A stretch of 64,000 nucleotides of DNA from Syntrophus buswellii. GTDB taxonomy: Bacteria; Desulfobacterota; Syntrophia; Syntrophales; Syntrophaceae. The stretch spans positions 2,170,001 through 2,234,000 of the forward strand of contig NZ_CP175563.1 of assembly GCF_046097065.1 (NCBI RefSeq), in the 5' to 3' direction. This document shows, piece after piece, positions 44,273-52,449 of the stretch (positions are counted from its first letter, which is position 1; the number at the start of each line of letters is the position of its first letter). A model generated the notes under the pieces. It did no database searches. It saw only the letters and a list, made by a program, of their open reading frames with translations, and was not told the origin of the DNA. Position numbers and translations under genes: made by a program.

Positions 44273-45840
44273 GGTGCGGAAACCTCCACAATGCGGTTTT
44301 CCGTCAGCGGACGGATTTCATGAAGTGTCCGGATGGTGTCGGCCACGATATCACGCAGCCAGCGGCTGGCGTCATTGTAGACCAGCTTCGAGCCCTGCCG
44401 GCCTCCTTCGGCCGGATGGGCGAGATCTTCAGCCGAGACGACCTCCCCGAACACCTTGTAACCGTCGCCGCCCGCCGCCAGAAAATCATGGGTCGCCACC
44501 GTGTACTCCCGCCCCGACTCCAGCTCACGCCCGCCTACGGTTATCCTTTGTATCCGCCGCCCCGGCGGCTTTAAAGAATCATAGGCAACCGTCATCCCGG
44601 AAATCTGGGGAAAGGCGCCGTCGCGCGCTTCCACAGCCGCCACACCATGCTCCAAAGCCTCTCGAAGCTTATCTCCCCGCAGCCGGAATGCCACGACATA
44701 ATTGTTGAACGGCAGAGCCGAATGGAGGTCCTTCAACACAATCGGACCTTTCCTGATGCTCCTGCGGAGGGTCCCCCCGTTGATCAGGGCGACGTCCGCC
44801 CCCGCGGTGCGACGGACAACGTCCGCCACGAAACTGCCGAAATTGGTTTCCCGATATCGCGCCTCCGCGGCATTAAGGGAAATCCGGGTCCGGCCGACCA
44901 CCTCGCTCAACAGGGCCTCCATCCGCTGCGAATAGCGACCGACGAGCGACGCCACCGGCCCTTCGGCGGGACGGCCACCCGGTTTCACATCGACCAGGCG
45001 GGCGCTGTAAGCCGTTACCCTGCCGTCCTCGAGGGTAAGATCCAGGACACCCAGGGCCTTGCCATGCTCCCAGGCCTGAAGAACCGGCGCATTGCCGATT
45101 CCGGGGGGATTCGCCACCCGCGTGTGGGAATGGCCGCCGATCACGGCATCCACGCCGCCGGCTACCTGCTGTGCCAGTACCCGATCGGCATCATGCCCGA
45201 GATGGGTCAGAACGATCACCACATCGGCAGCCTTGCGAAGCTCCGGCAGGTCGGCCTCCAAAGACGCTCTCGGGGAGAGAAAGGTCAGTCCCACGGCATT
45301 GGCCGGATGGGTGCACAGGGGGGTGCGCTCGGTAACCAGCCCGATCACGGCAACTTTCACACCACCGATTTCCTTGATCACAAAAGGCTTCAACCCCGGA
45401 ATTCCCCGGACATTCGCCGCCAGGACGGGAAACGTCGCCTCACGGATCCTCTCCTTCAAAGCCGCCTGGCCGAAATCCAGTTCATGGTTGCCCATAACCA
45501 TGCCGTCGAAGGCCATGGCGTTCATCAGTTCGATGACCGATCGCCCTTGAAAAAGATTGGCCCAGTTGTCCCCCTGGATCATGTCGCCCGCCGCGAGCAG
45601 CAGGGTAGGAACGGCTGGATCGGAGCGGAGGGAGCGGATCTCCGCATCGAGGAATGCCGCGCCGCCCCAGAGTTCATCGGAACCGTAGGGCCTGTATGGC
45701 TCCGCAAAACCGTGAAAATCATTGACATGCAGGATCCGGATCTGCCTTTTTTCCCCGGCATCGAGCCGGCAGGGAACACCCAGAACGGAGAGGCTAAACA
45801 ACACAGAGGCAAGCAGAATCAGCAGGAGAAGCTTTTTCAT
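44269..45840 (-). CDS. Periplasmic 5'-nucleotidase/UDP-sugar hydrolase family protein
   Basis: A 523-residue secreted metallophosphoesterase (signal peptide about 1-28). The dinuclear metal site motifs are ILHVNDFHG, AAGDMIQG, GNHELDFG, VLTHLGHDAD and GGHSHT. The C-terminal nucleotidase domain follows with ETNFGSFVADVVR, NGGTLRRSIRKG, the substrate-binding NNYVVAFRLRG and ATHDFLAAGGDGYKVF. Likely hydrolyses extracellular nucleotides to recover nucleoside and phosphate. Neighbouring small beta-grasp gene is co-transcribed. Confidence 0.93.
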   Translation of the reverse strand: MKKLLLLILLASVLFSLSVLGVPCRLDAGEKRQIRILHVNDFHGFAEPYRPYGSDELWGGAAFLDAEIRSLRSDPAVPTLLLAAGDMIQGDNWANLFQGRSVIELMNAMAFDGMVMGNHELDFGQAALKERIREATFPVLAANVRGIPGLKPFVIKEIGGVKVAVIGLVTERTPLCTHPANAVGLTFLSPRASLEADLPELRKAADVVIVLTHLGHDADRVLAQQVAGGVDAVIGGHSHTRVANPPGIGNAPVLQAWEHGKALGVLDLTLEDGRVTAYSARLVDVKPGGRPAEGPVASLVGRYSQRMEALLSEVVGRTRISLNAAEARYRETNFGSFVADVVRRTAGADVALINGGTLRRSIRKGPIVLKDLHSALPFNNYVVAFRLRGDKLREALEHGVAAVEARDGAFPQISGMTVAYDSLKPPGRRIQRITVGGRELESGREYTVATHDFLAAGGDGYKVFGEVVSAEDLAHPAEGGRQGSKLVYNDASRWLRDIVADTIRTLHEIRPLTENRIVEVSAP

Positions 45841-45864
45841 GTTCCGTTGAAACGATCTTTTTCT

Positions 45865-46380
45865 TTATGATGGCGTAGAGGGCCTTCCTTCCCGCTCTTG
45901 CGCGGGAGGCGTCTCCTCTTCCGGCGGGGGCTCATCGAACAGAAATTTGGCGTCGATTTTGAAGGTTCGAGCGGCCCGGAACGTCATGATGTTTTCGATC
46001 CCCGTTTCCTGGGAAAGGCGCTCGATCGTCCCCTCCAGCTCCTCTTCCGATGGGGCGATCAGGGTAAACCAGATATTGCAGGCATGGCTTCTCCCGTAGT
46101 TGTGCGTCACGCCCGGAAGGACATTGACCCGGCCCACAAAGAGGGGCACCCGCTCTTCGGGAACCCGGGCGGCACACAGGCGACTGGCAAAACCGAGCCT
46201 TGCGCTGTCCAGCACGGCCCCGATCCTCCGGATCACACCCTCGTCCTTGAGGCTTGAAATGCGGCGCAGCACCTCATCTTCTGAAATCCCCAGCTTTTCC
46301 GCCACGGCCCGGAAGGGTTCCGCCTCCAGGGGGAAATCCGTCTGGAGCAGATTCAGAAGATGTTTATCGAGGGCATCCAT
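45865..46380 (-). CDS. Siroheme decarboxylase subunit (AhbA/AhbB family)
   Basis: A 171-residue Lrp/AsnC-like protein that decarboxylates siroheme to 12,18-didecarboxysiroheme in the alternative heme pathway. HTH domain (LGISEDEVLRRISSLKDEGVIRRIG), then the AsnC-type fold with PGVTHNYGRSHACNIWFTLIAPSEEE, the signature of AhbA/AhbB. The enzyme is usually a heterodimer encoded by two related genes; only one is present here and sequence reading alone does not say which. It directly follows ahbD on the minus strand (27-base gap). The acidic Pro/Glu tail is not conserved. Confidence 0.88.
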   Translation of the reverse strand: MDALDKHLLNLLQTDFPLEAEPFRAVAEKLGISEDEVLRRISSLKDEGVIRRIGAVLDSARLGFASRLCAARVPEERVPLFVGRVNVLPGVTHNYGRSHACNIWFTLIAPSEEELEGTIERLSQETGIENIMTFRAARTFKIDAKFLFDEPPPEEETPPAQEREGRPSTPS

Positions 46381-46407
46381 GCCGCTTTCTCCGTCCTAAA
46401 TGAGGGG

Positions 46408-47493
46408 CTACGAATCCGCCCCGCGCGGTGCCCCTTTTCCCTTCGGTTCATAGACGCAGAAGGGCTCTTCCGCCAGGTAGTCGCCCGTCAGCTCATGCGC
46501 CCGGGCGCGGCAGCCGCCGCAGACCCGGAAAAACTCGCAGCGGCCGCACTTTCCGCTGTATGATTCCGGATTTCGCAATTTCTGAAACACGGCGGAATTC
46601 TTCCAGATCCCCTCGAACCCCGTCTCCGTGACCTCTCCGCAGTTCAGTTCCAGATAGCCGCAGGGCTGCACCGATCCGGTGTGGGATATGAAACAGAAGG
46701 AAATCCCCCCGAGACACCCCCGGGTCACGGCATGGAGGCCCCTGTGGCCTTCAGGCGGCGGCTGGCTTCCGGCGCCGCCCCTCTGGCGGAGAATGCGGTA
46801 ATAATGGGGTGCACAGGTGGCCTTCAAGAGAATGGGGCTGGTCAGGCTCGCCGAATGAAAGGCCTGGAGGGTGTCCTCGTAATCCTGTGAAGAAATGGCC
46901 TGGCCGGCGAGGTCCCTCCCCCGGCCGGTGGGGACCAGCAGAAAGATGTGATGGGCCGCGGCCCCAAGGCGGACGGCCAACTCCATCATGGCGGATAGGG
47001 AATGGCGGTTGGAGCTGGTGATCGTCGTGTTGATCTGAAACTCCATTCCCGCCTTTTTCAGGGCTTCAATGCCCTCCAGCGCGCCGGCGAAGGCTCCGGG
47101 CATCTGCCGGAAGGCGTCGTGGCTGGCGGCATCCGGCCCGTCCAGGCTGATGCTGACCCGCTGAATCCCCGCCTCACGCATCCGCCGGGCGATCTCCTCC
47201 GTCACCAGGGTGCCGTTGGTCGCCAGGACCATCCGCAATCCCAGCCCATCCCCGTAGGCGGCCAGTTCGTAGATATCATCCCGCAGGAGGGGCTCACCCC
47301 CCGTCAGAATGATGATCGGCCGGCTGAAGGCTGCAATCTCTTCCAGAAGCTTCTTCCCCTGTTCCGTGGAAAGCTCACCGGGATAGGGGCCCCTCTGTGA
47401 TGAGGCCCGGCAGTGGATGCAGGAGAGATTGCAGCTCCGGGTCACCTCCCAGGCCACCATCCGCAGGGTTGAGGGAAGAAGGGGGGCGCTCAT
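46408..47493 (-). CDS. ahbD: AhbD-like radical SAM heme synthase
   Basis: A 361-residue radical SAM enzyme with a SPASM-type C-terminus, which in this pathway converts iron-coproporphyrin III to heme. N-terminal MVAWEVTRSCNLSCIHCRAS (CxxxCxxC cluster), TGGEPLLRDDIYELA and VSISLDGPDAASHD. C-terminal cysteines are in RGCLGGISFCFI, QPCGYLELNCG and CGRCEFFRVCGGCRARA. Assignment as AhbD rather than AhbC rests on the VAWEVTRSCNL start. Its ATG overlaps the hemB stop by four bases. Confidence 0.9.
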   Translation of the reverse strand: MSAPLLPSTLRMVAWEVTRSCNLSCIHCRASSQRGPYPGELSTEQGKKLLEEIAAFSRPIIILTGGEPLLRDDIYELAAYGDGLGLRMVLATNGTLVTEEIARRMREAGIQRVSISLDGPDAASHDAFRQMPGAFAGALEGIEALKKAGMEFQINTTITSSNRHSLSAMMELAVRLGAAAHHIFLLVPTGRGRDLAGQAISSQDYEDTLQAFHSASLTSPILLKATCAPHYYRILRQRGGAGSQPPPEGHRGLHAVTRGCLGGISFCFISHTGSVQPCGYLELNCGEVTETGFEGIWKNSAVFQKLRNPESYSGKCGRCEFFRVCGGCRARAHELTGDYLAEEPFCVYEPKGKGAPRGADS

Positions 47494-48464
47494 CGCTGCA
47501 GAACCCTGGCCGCTTCCATGGCGAAATAGGTGAGGATCATGTCCGCACCGGCCCGGCGAATGGCCGTCAGGGATTCCATCATCGCCTTCTCCTCGTCAAG
47601 CCAGCCCAGCTGAGCCGCCGCCTTGATCATGGCGAATTCCCCGCTCACGTTATAGGCTGCCACGGGCAGGTCGAATTCCTCCCTGGCCCGCCGGATGACA
47701 TCGAGATAGGGCAGGGCCGGCTTGACCATGAGGATGTCGGCACCCTCCTGCACGTCAAGGTTCATCTCCCGGATGGCCTCGTCCCCGTTGGCCGGGTCCA
47801 TCTGGTAGGCCTTCCGGTCCCCGAAGCGGGGGGCGCTTTCCGCCGCTTCCCGAAAGGGTCCGTAAAAGCAGGAGGCGTATTTCGCCGAATAGGCCAGAAT
47901 GGGAACGGTTTCATACCCCGCTTCATCGAGCCCTTCGCGGATCATCCCGACCTGACCGTCCATCATGGCCGACGGCGCCACCATGTCCGCCCCGGCCTTC
48001 GCGTGGGAGACGGCCGTCTCCGCCAGAACCTCAAGGGTCATGTCGTTGTGGACCTCACCCTTTTCGATCATCCCGCAGTGGCCGTGGTCCGTGTATTCGC
48101 ACAGGCAGACATCGGTCACCACGAGGATATCCGAGACCTTGTCCTTGATCCGCCGGACCGCCTGCTGCACAATTCCATCTCTGGCGAAGGCCCCGGAGGC
48201 GGCCTCGTCCTTTTTGTCCGGAATCCCGAAGAGCAGCACCGCGGGAATCCCCAGTGCCCGGCATTCCTGCACCTCCTTCACCAGCAGGTCTACGGAAAGC
48301 TGAAAATGGCCCGGCATGGAACCGATGGGCTTTTTCACGCCCTTGCCCACGGTGGCGAAAAGGGGGAAAATGAGGTTGTCCACGGACAGGCGGGTTTCCC
48401 GGATGAGCTTCCGGAAGAGTTCGTTCTTCCGGAGGCGCCGCGGTCGATATTCAGGAAAATTCAT
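47490..48464 (-). CDS. hemB: Porphobilinogen synthase (delta-aminolevulinate dehydratase)
   Basis: A 324-residue enzyme joining two 5-aminolevulinates into porphobilinogen. RPRRLRKNELFRKLIRET start, zinc site DVCLCEYTDHGHCG with all three cysteines (zinc-dependent type), PSAMMDGQVGMIREGLDE, the Schiff-base lysine in ILMVKPALPYLD, and YNVSGEFAMIKAAA. Ribosome site GAGGTGA. Sits between ahbC and ahbD. Confidence 0.97.
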   Translation of the reverse strand: MNFPEYRPRRLRKNELFRKLIRETRLSVDNLIFPLFATVGKGVKKPIGSMPGHFQLSVDLLVKEVQECRALGIPAVLLFGIPDKKDEAASGAFARDGIVQQAVRRIKDKVSDILVVTDVCLCEYTDHGHCGMIEKGEVHNDMTLEVLAETAVSHAKAGADMVAPSAMMDGQVGMIREGLDEAGYETVPILAYSAKYASCFYGPFREAAESAPRFGDRKAYQMDPANGDEAIREMNLDVQEGADILMVKPALPYLDVIRRAREEFDLPVAAYNVSGEFAMIKAAAQLGWLDEEKAMMESLTAIRRAGADMILTYFAMEAARVLQR

Positions 48465-48511
48465 GGGTTCGTCACCTCGCTTTTTGAGTTGTTCCGGATC
48501 TATCCTGAAAT

Positions 48512-49705
48512 TCAGGCCTTGTCCGGCGGCGCGATCTCCTCGTCTGTCAGATAACAGGCCGGATCGGGGGCCCAGAGATCTCCCGTCACCGCCTCCGCCC
48601 TCGCCCGGAAGTTTCCACCACAGACTTCAAGCCAGCGGCAGGTGGCGCAGCGGCCCTTCAGATGGGGCTTCTTGTCCTTGAGCTTCATCAGCAGCCCGTT
48701 CTCCTCATCGGTCCAGATCCTGCTGAAGGGTCTGCGGCGCACGTTGCCCAGGGAAATGCCCCGCCAGAACTGGTCCGGATGGACCTCGCCGTCCCAGCTG
48801 ATGCAGCCGATGCCGTTGCCGGAGCTGTTCCCTTCATTCATCTGCAGAAGTTCCATCACCTCCGCCGCCCGCCGGGGGTCCTCTTTCAGCAGCCGCAGGT
48901 AAAGGTAAGGGCCGTCGGCATGATTGTCGACGGTCAGCACTTCCTTGGGCAGCCCCCGCTCGAAGAGGTCTCGGGTCCGGTCCAGGATGAGATCCACGGT
49001 TTGCCGGGTTTCCTCTGCGGAGAGATCCTCGGCGACCAGGGCGGAACCGCGCCCGGAATACACGAGATGATAGAAGCAGACCCTGGGAATGTCCTCCGCC
49101 TCCAGCAGGTCGAAGATGTCGGAAATGTCGGCGGCGTTCCGGCGGTTGATCGTAAAGCGCACCCCGACCTTGATCCCCTCGTCCCGGCAGATGGAGATCC
49201 CCTTCATGGCCGCCGCGTAAGCGCCGGAGACGCCCCGGAAGAGGTCATGGGTCTCGCGCCGGCCATCGAGGCTGACGCCGACATAGGACAGGCCGATCTC
49301 CTTCAGCACCGCCGCCTTTTCCCGGGTAAGCAGGGTCCCGTTGGTGGACAGCACCGCCCGCATGCCCCGTTCGACAGCGTACCGGGCAAGCTCCGGAAGA
49401 TCCTCCCTCATCAGGGGTTCGCCGCCGGAAAAGAGCAGGACGGGGCTGCCGAAGGCGGCCAGGTCCTCGATCATCGCCTTGGCTTCCGCCGTCGTCAGCT
49501 CATCGCTGTACTGGATGTTCTGGGAGCTGGAGTAGCAGTGGACGCACTTCAGGTTGCACCGCCGGGTCATGTTCCAGACGACGACCGGGCGCTTGTCCTT
49601 GGAAAACTGGAGCAGATGGGAGGGCAGCCGGCCTGATTCCCGGTTGTACCGAAGCACATCCGCCGGTTCGACCGCCCCGCAGTAAAGCTTGGAAATACCA
49701 ATCAT
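48512..49705 (-). CDS. ahbC: AhbC-like 12,18-didecarboxysiroheme deacetylase
   Basis: A 397-residue radical SAM enzyme that removes two acetate side chains to give iron-coproporphyrin III. Opens MIGISKLYCGAVEPADVLRY, then LLQFSKDKRPVVVWNMTRRCNLKCVHCY with the CxxxCxxC cluster, FSGGEPLMREDLPELARYA, and a SPASM-like end with CATCRWLEVCGGNFRARA. These segments are characteristic of AhbC. AAGG ribosome site seven bases upstream. First gene of the ahbC-hemB-ahbD-ahbA/B unit. Confidence 0.92.
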   Translation of the reverse strand: MIGISKLYCGAVEPADVLRYNRESGRLPSHLLQFSKDKRPVVVWNMTRRCNLKCVHCYSSSQNIQYSDELTTAEAKAMIEDLAAFGSPVLLFSGGEPLMREDLPELARYAVERGMRAVLSTNGTLLTREKAAVLKEIGLSYVGVSLDGRRETHDLFRGVSGAYAAAMKGISICRDEGIKVGVRFTINRRNAADISDIFDLLEAEDIPRVCFYHLVYSGRGSALVAEDLSAEETRQTVDLILDRTRDLFERGLPKEVLTVDNHADGPYLYLRLLKEDPRRAAEVMELLQMNEGNSSGNGIGCISWDGEVHPDQFWRGISLGNVRRRPFSRIWTDEENGLLMKLKDKKPHLKGRCATCRWLEVCGGNFRARAEAVTGDLWAPDPACYLTDEEIAPPDKA

Positions 49706-49723
49706 ATCTCAACCTTATATCGC

Positions 49724-49763
49724 CTTCTGCTTTTTGGGGGAGCGGGAGCGCCCCCGGCAGAAG
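49724..49763 (-). promoter_or_regulatory. Two-part hairpin in the ahbC leader
   Basis: CTTCTGC pairs with GCAGAAG, and inside it GGGGG pairs with CCCCC, separated by an internal T5/G loop; the apical loop is ten bases. It lies about 20 bases before the ahbC start, a place suited to control of the heme unit. No known riboswitch matches it. Confidence 0.45.
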
Positions 49764-49806
49764 CGTTCATGTTTTCGAAGTTGTCCTTCGCTCGTTTTTA
49801 CGGCCC

Positions 49807-50208
49807 TCAGACAAGGGGAATAATTTTCGGAGCCGCGGCAAAGGTGAACAGCTTGGCTTCCGCCGCCGTAAAGTAGAAGGTCACAAAAAGTTCGTCATCC
49901 GCCCCCTTGGGATAAATTCTCAGCAGATCCGGCATCTCTTCGAAAACCTGGGCCTTGGCCTCACGGCTGTCGTCAAAGGCGATCCGGCCCCGGATCCTCA
50001 GCCAGCTGTCCTTTCCCATACCGGAAATCTCGATATCCGGATTCTGCACCAGCTGCCTGTACACGTCCTTGCTTTTGTTCGTACAGAAGTAGAGGGCGCC
50101 GTTTCTTTTCATGACAAAACCGAAGGGGCGGACACGGGCTTGATTTCCCTCGACCGTGGCGAGGTGGAAAACCGGATTGGCCTTGATGAACTCCAGAGCA
50201 GTCTCCAT
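49807..50208 (-). CDS. Pyridoxamine 5'-phosphate oxidase-like flavin-binding protein
   Basis: A 133-residue split-barrel protein of the PNPOx-like family: METALEFIKANPVFHLATVEGNQARVRPFGF at the start, then LYFCTNKSKDVYRQLVQNPDIEI and the C-terminal strand FYFTAAEAKLFTF. Such proteins bind FMN or F420/heme; the substrate is unknown. Excellent AAGGAGGTC ribosome site. It lies upstream of the ahb unit on the same strand, but the 100-base gap and hairpin suggest a separate transcript. Confidence 0.85.
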   Translation of the reverse strand: METALEFIKANPVFHLATVEGNQARVRPFGFVMKRNGALYFCTNKSKDVYRQLVQNPDIEISGMGKDSWLRIRGRIAFDDSREAKAQVFEEMPDLLRIYPKGADDELFVTFYFTAAEAKLFTFAAAPKIIPLV

Positions 50209-50292
50209 AGCTGACCTCCTTGAACGTTGTTATGCCGGCTTGATTCCTCAAGCCAGATGCCACTGCATTCTTAACCCGCATTCACAAGTACG

Positions 50293-51528
50293 TCAAGGAA
50301 CTTTGACCGATCGGGTCGCGTCCGCGGGATTGACGATCCGGCCCAGAAACAGGATCGTCCCGGTCCGGTTGTCCCGGATGAGAAAGAGAAAGGGATGGTC
50401 GGCGCGAAACACCGGGGACTCCCGGATCGCCTTCGTCACCATGGCGACGGCTGTCGCGGCGGCGGCCTCCGTCCCCTCTTCGTTCACCTCGACAAAGGCC
50501 CGGTGCTTGATCTGAGAAATCCACAGCTCGCCTTTCCGCCAGCCCATGCCGCGGAAGTCCGCCCTGCCGGAGGCGTCGAAGGCGTCCTTCATGCCCAGGG
50601 CTTTGCACGGGGGCACGAGGTCGTACCCCGTCTCCAGCTTGAACTTCGGAAGATAAAGCTCCGTTTCTCCGGCGGGGGAGGCATCGAGCTCTTCCAGCCA
50701 CTGCTCCAGGTTTTCACCGGTCAACCGCCTTTCAAGGCGGCCCAGCCCGTCCGCCTCGGCGGGCAGCAGAACGACCATCGACAGGGTGTTCCCTTCGTAA
50801 GGGATGGAGGCGGCCTGGAAATCCGGCTTCCTCAGGATCGAAACATCGCCTTTCCGGAACATGAAGGGAACCGTCACCTCATGGCCGGGCGACACCCTGA
50901 AGGGGGCGTCGCGGGTGTCGCTTTCCCGAAAGCGGCTCTCCCACCGGCCCTTGAAATAGACGGCATTCAGGAGGACGCAGACCGAGTTGGGATCGAGTCC
51001 TTCGAGGATCTTCTCGATCTTCCCTTCCGTTTTCTCCCTGACCCAGCCGTTGATTTCGTCCACCCCGCCGGAGAACAGCTCCGCGTCGAAGTTTTCTTTC
51101 AGCAGGGTCTTGAAATCGCGGCTCACATCGCCCCCGGAAAGGCACAACCCGTTGGCGATGCGGAGCTTCTGGCCCGCCCGGCAGGCATTGGCCGCCAGTT
51201 CACAATTGAGGCGCCTGAAGGCCGAAGGCAGCTGCTCCGGCTCCATCTGAAAGAAAAGGACTTCCGCCATCTCCCTTGCCGTGTTCTGCCGCGCCCCGGC
51301 GTAGGTCATGCCCATCGCCGAAGAGATGCTGAAGGGGGAAAAGAAGAGATTGCCTTCCGTGCTCCTCAATTCCCCGTAGAGTTTTCCGGCAAAGGCCGTA
51401 TTGCCTTTGACCAGAGGTTCCATAGGCACCCCCTCAGCGTCAGCCAAAATCACCGGAGCCGCCAGAAAAATCGCCAGCGCTGCGCCAAAGGGGAGCAACG
51501 AACAAAAAGCCTTTCGAATTTTTCCCAT
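50293..51528 (-). CDS. Secreted serpin-family protease inhibitor
   Basis: A 411-residue serpin with signal peptide (MGKIRKAFCSLLPFGAALAI and on). Family segments: GNLFFSPFSISSAMGMTYAGA, NAVYFKGRWESRF, the breach/hinge IKHRAFVEVNEEGTEAAAAT and DHPFLFLIRDNRTGTILFLGRI. The alanine-rich hinge implies a true inhibitor. Counting 17 residues from the hinge Glu, the P1 residue is Lys (VTK-AIR), suggesting a trypsin-like target. Start ATG 51528 has AAAGGG upstream; ATG 51546 is possible. Serpins are patchy in bacteria, so lateral acquisition is plausible. Confidence 0.93.
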   Translation of the reverse strand: MGKIRKAFCSLLPFGAALAIFLAAPVILADAEGVPMEPLVKGNTAFAGKLYGELRSTEGNLFFSPFSISSAMGMTYAGARQNTAREMAEVLFFQMEPEQLPSAFRRLNCELAANACRAGQKLRIANGLCLSGGDVSRDFKTLLKENFDAELFSGGVDEINGWVREKTEGKIEKILEGLDPNSVCVLLNAVYFKGRWESRFRESDTRDAPFRVSPGHEVTVPFMFRKGDVSILRKPDFQAASIPYEGNTLSMVVLLPAEADGLGRLERRLTGENLEQWLEELDASPAGETELYLPKFKLETGYDLVPPCKALGMKDAFDASGRADFRGMGWRKGELWISQIKHRAFVEVNEEGTEAAAATAVAMVTKAIRESPVFRADHPFLFLIRDNRTGTILFLGRIVNPADATRSVKVP

Positions 51529-51950
51529 AGGGTTCCCTTTCTTCATGGGCAGGATGTCTCCAGTTCGCCCGTTCCTGCCCAGGTGATCCTTCGTTTTTGT
51601 GGTTAGACAGGTCCGGACACCCCTTTGTTCCCGACCCCCTCCTTTTTCAAAACCCCGGACGGCAGCGGCGAAGGGCTCAAGCGCCGCTTCTGCCCTGACT
51701 GACCCGGACCGCACAGGAATGCAGAACGCCCTTCAGGTCGACCAAGGGATCCGTTCCCGCGATTGTTTTCCTTTGACTGTTGAAGCAGCAAGGATCTATC
51801 CCCACATGCGCAAAGAGAGGGCCTGTACCGAAAAGGACGTCGAATCTCACCAACTTCTGGCAGGCGATCCCTTGATCAATGACCTCAAGGGGGCGTGAGC
51901 CGCCAGGGAGAAGTTGCCTTTGTCAGGTCTGAAAAATCATGCTTCGTCTT
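51529..51950. other. Intergenic region upstream of the serpin gene
   Basis: About 420 bases. A plus-strand frame of 99 codons (51599-51898) has no family features and is judged chance. No promoter, hairpin or RNA stood out. Confidence 0.4.
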
Positions 51951-52274
51951 TCAATGTTCCCCCGGTTCCCGGATGCTGAAGAGCCACCAGCGGGGCTCCT
52001 TCTTTCCGCGGCGGGGCTGTCTTTCGAAGTAGATTTTCAGGACGTCCCCGGATGTCGTGGCAACCTCGAACCAGTGTTTGCGGACATACCGCTCGGGGCT
52101 GCCGTGGCGGCACGTTCCCGTTTCGCGCCAGGTGCGGAGAACCGCGGCGATTTCAACGCTCCGGCCCCGCCACAGGAACTCCCGCGGCAGACCGGGCTCC
52201 CCGGCGGCCATCCGCGAGGTGTCGCAGGTGGAAACGACAGGGATCAAGGCTTCACTGATAAACCGCTCGCTCAT
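51951..52274 (-). CDS. Small DUF6504-like protein
   Basis: A 107-residue protein with the run VLRTWRETGTCRHGSPERYVRKHWFEV, then IYFERQPR and RWWLFSI, an aromatic/basic pattern seen in small conserved bacterial proteins (DUF6504-like; the family name is from memory). No function known. Start ATG 52274 has AGGAGA ten bases upstream; the frame open to 52403 is not supported. Confidence 0.6.
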   Translation of the reverse strand: MSERFISEALIPVVSTCDTSRMAAGEPGLPREFLWRGRSVEIAAVLRTWRETGTCRHGSPERYVRKHWFEVATTSGDVLKIYFERQPRRGKKEPRWWLFSIREPGEH

Positions 52275-52449
52275 GATCCAGAATCTCCTGCAGCTCCGGA
52301 TGGGGAGCTGCTTCTGAATAAGCGGCCAGGGTGCCGCCCGCCGGTTCGGCGAAGGCGCGCCTCGGACCAAACGGCAGGCCGGGTTCTGCCTGAAGGGGCG
52401 CAAACGGAGGGGCCGGGAGCGGAAGGCAGGGGTTTCTCCGGCGCAGCCG

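Noticed and set aside
51599..51898. A 99-codon plus-strand frame upstream of the serpin gene
   Set aside because: No start signal, no homology recognised and a composition like random GC-rich DNA.
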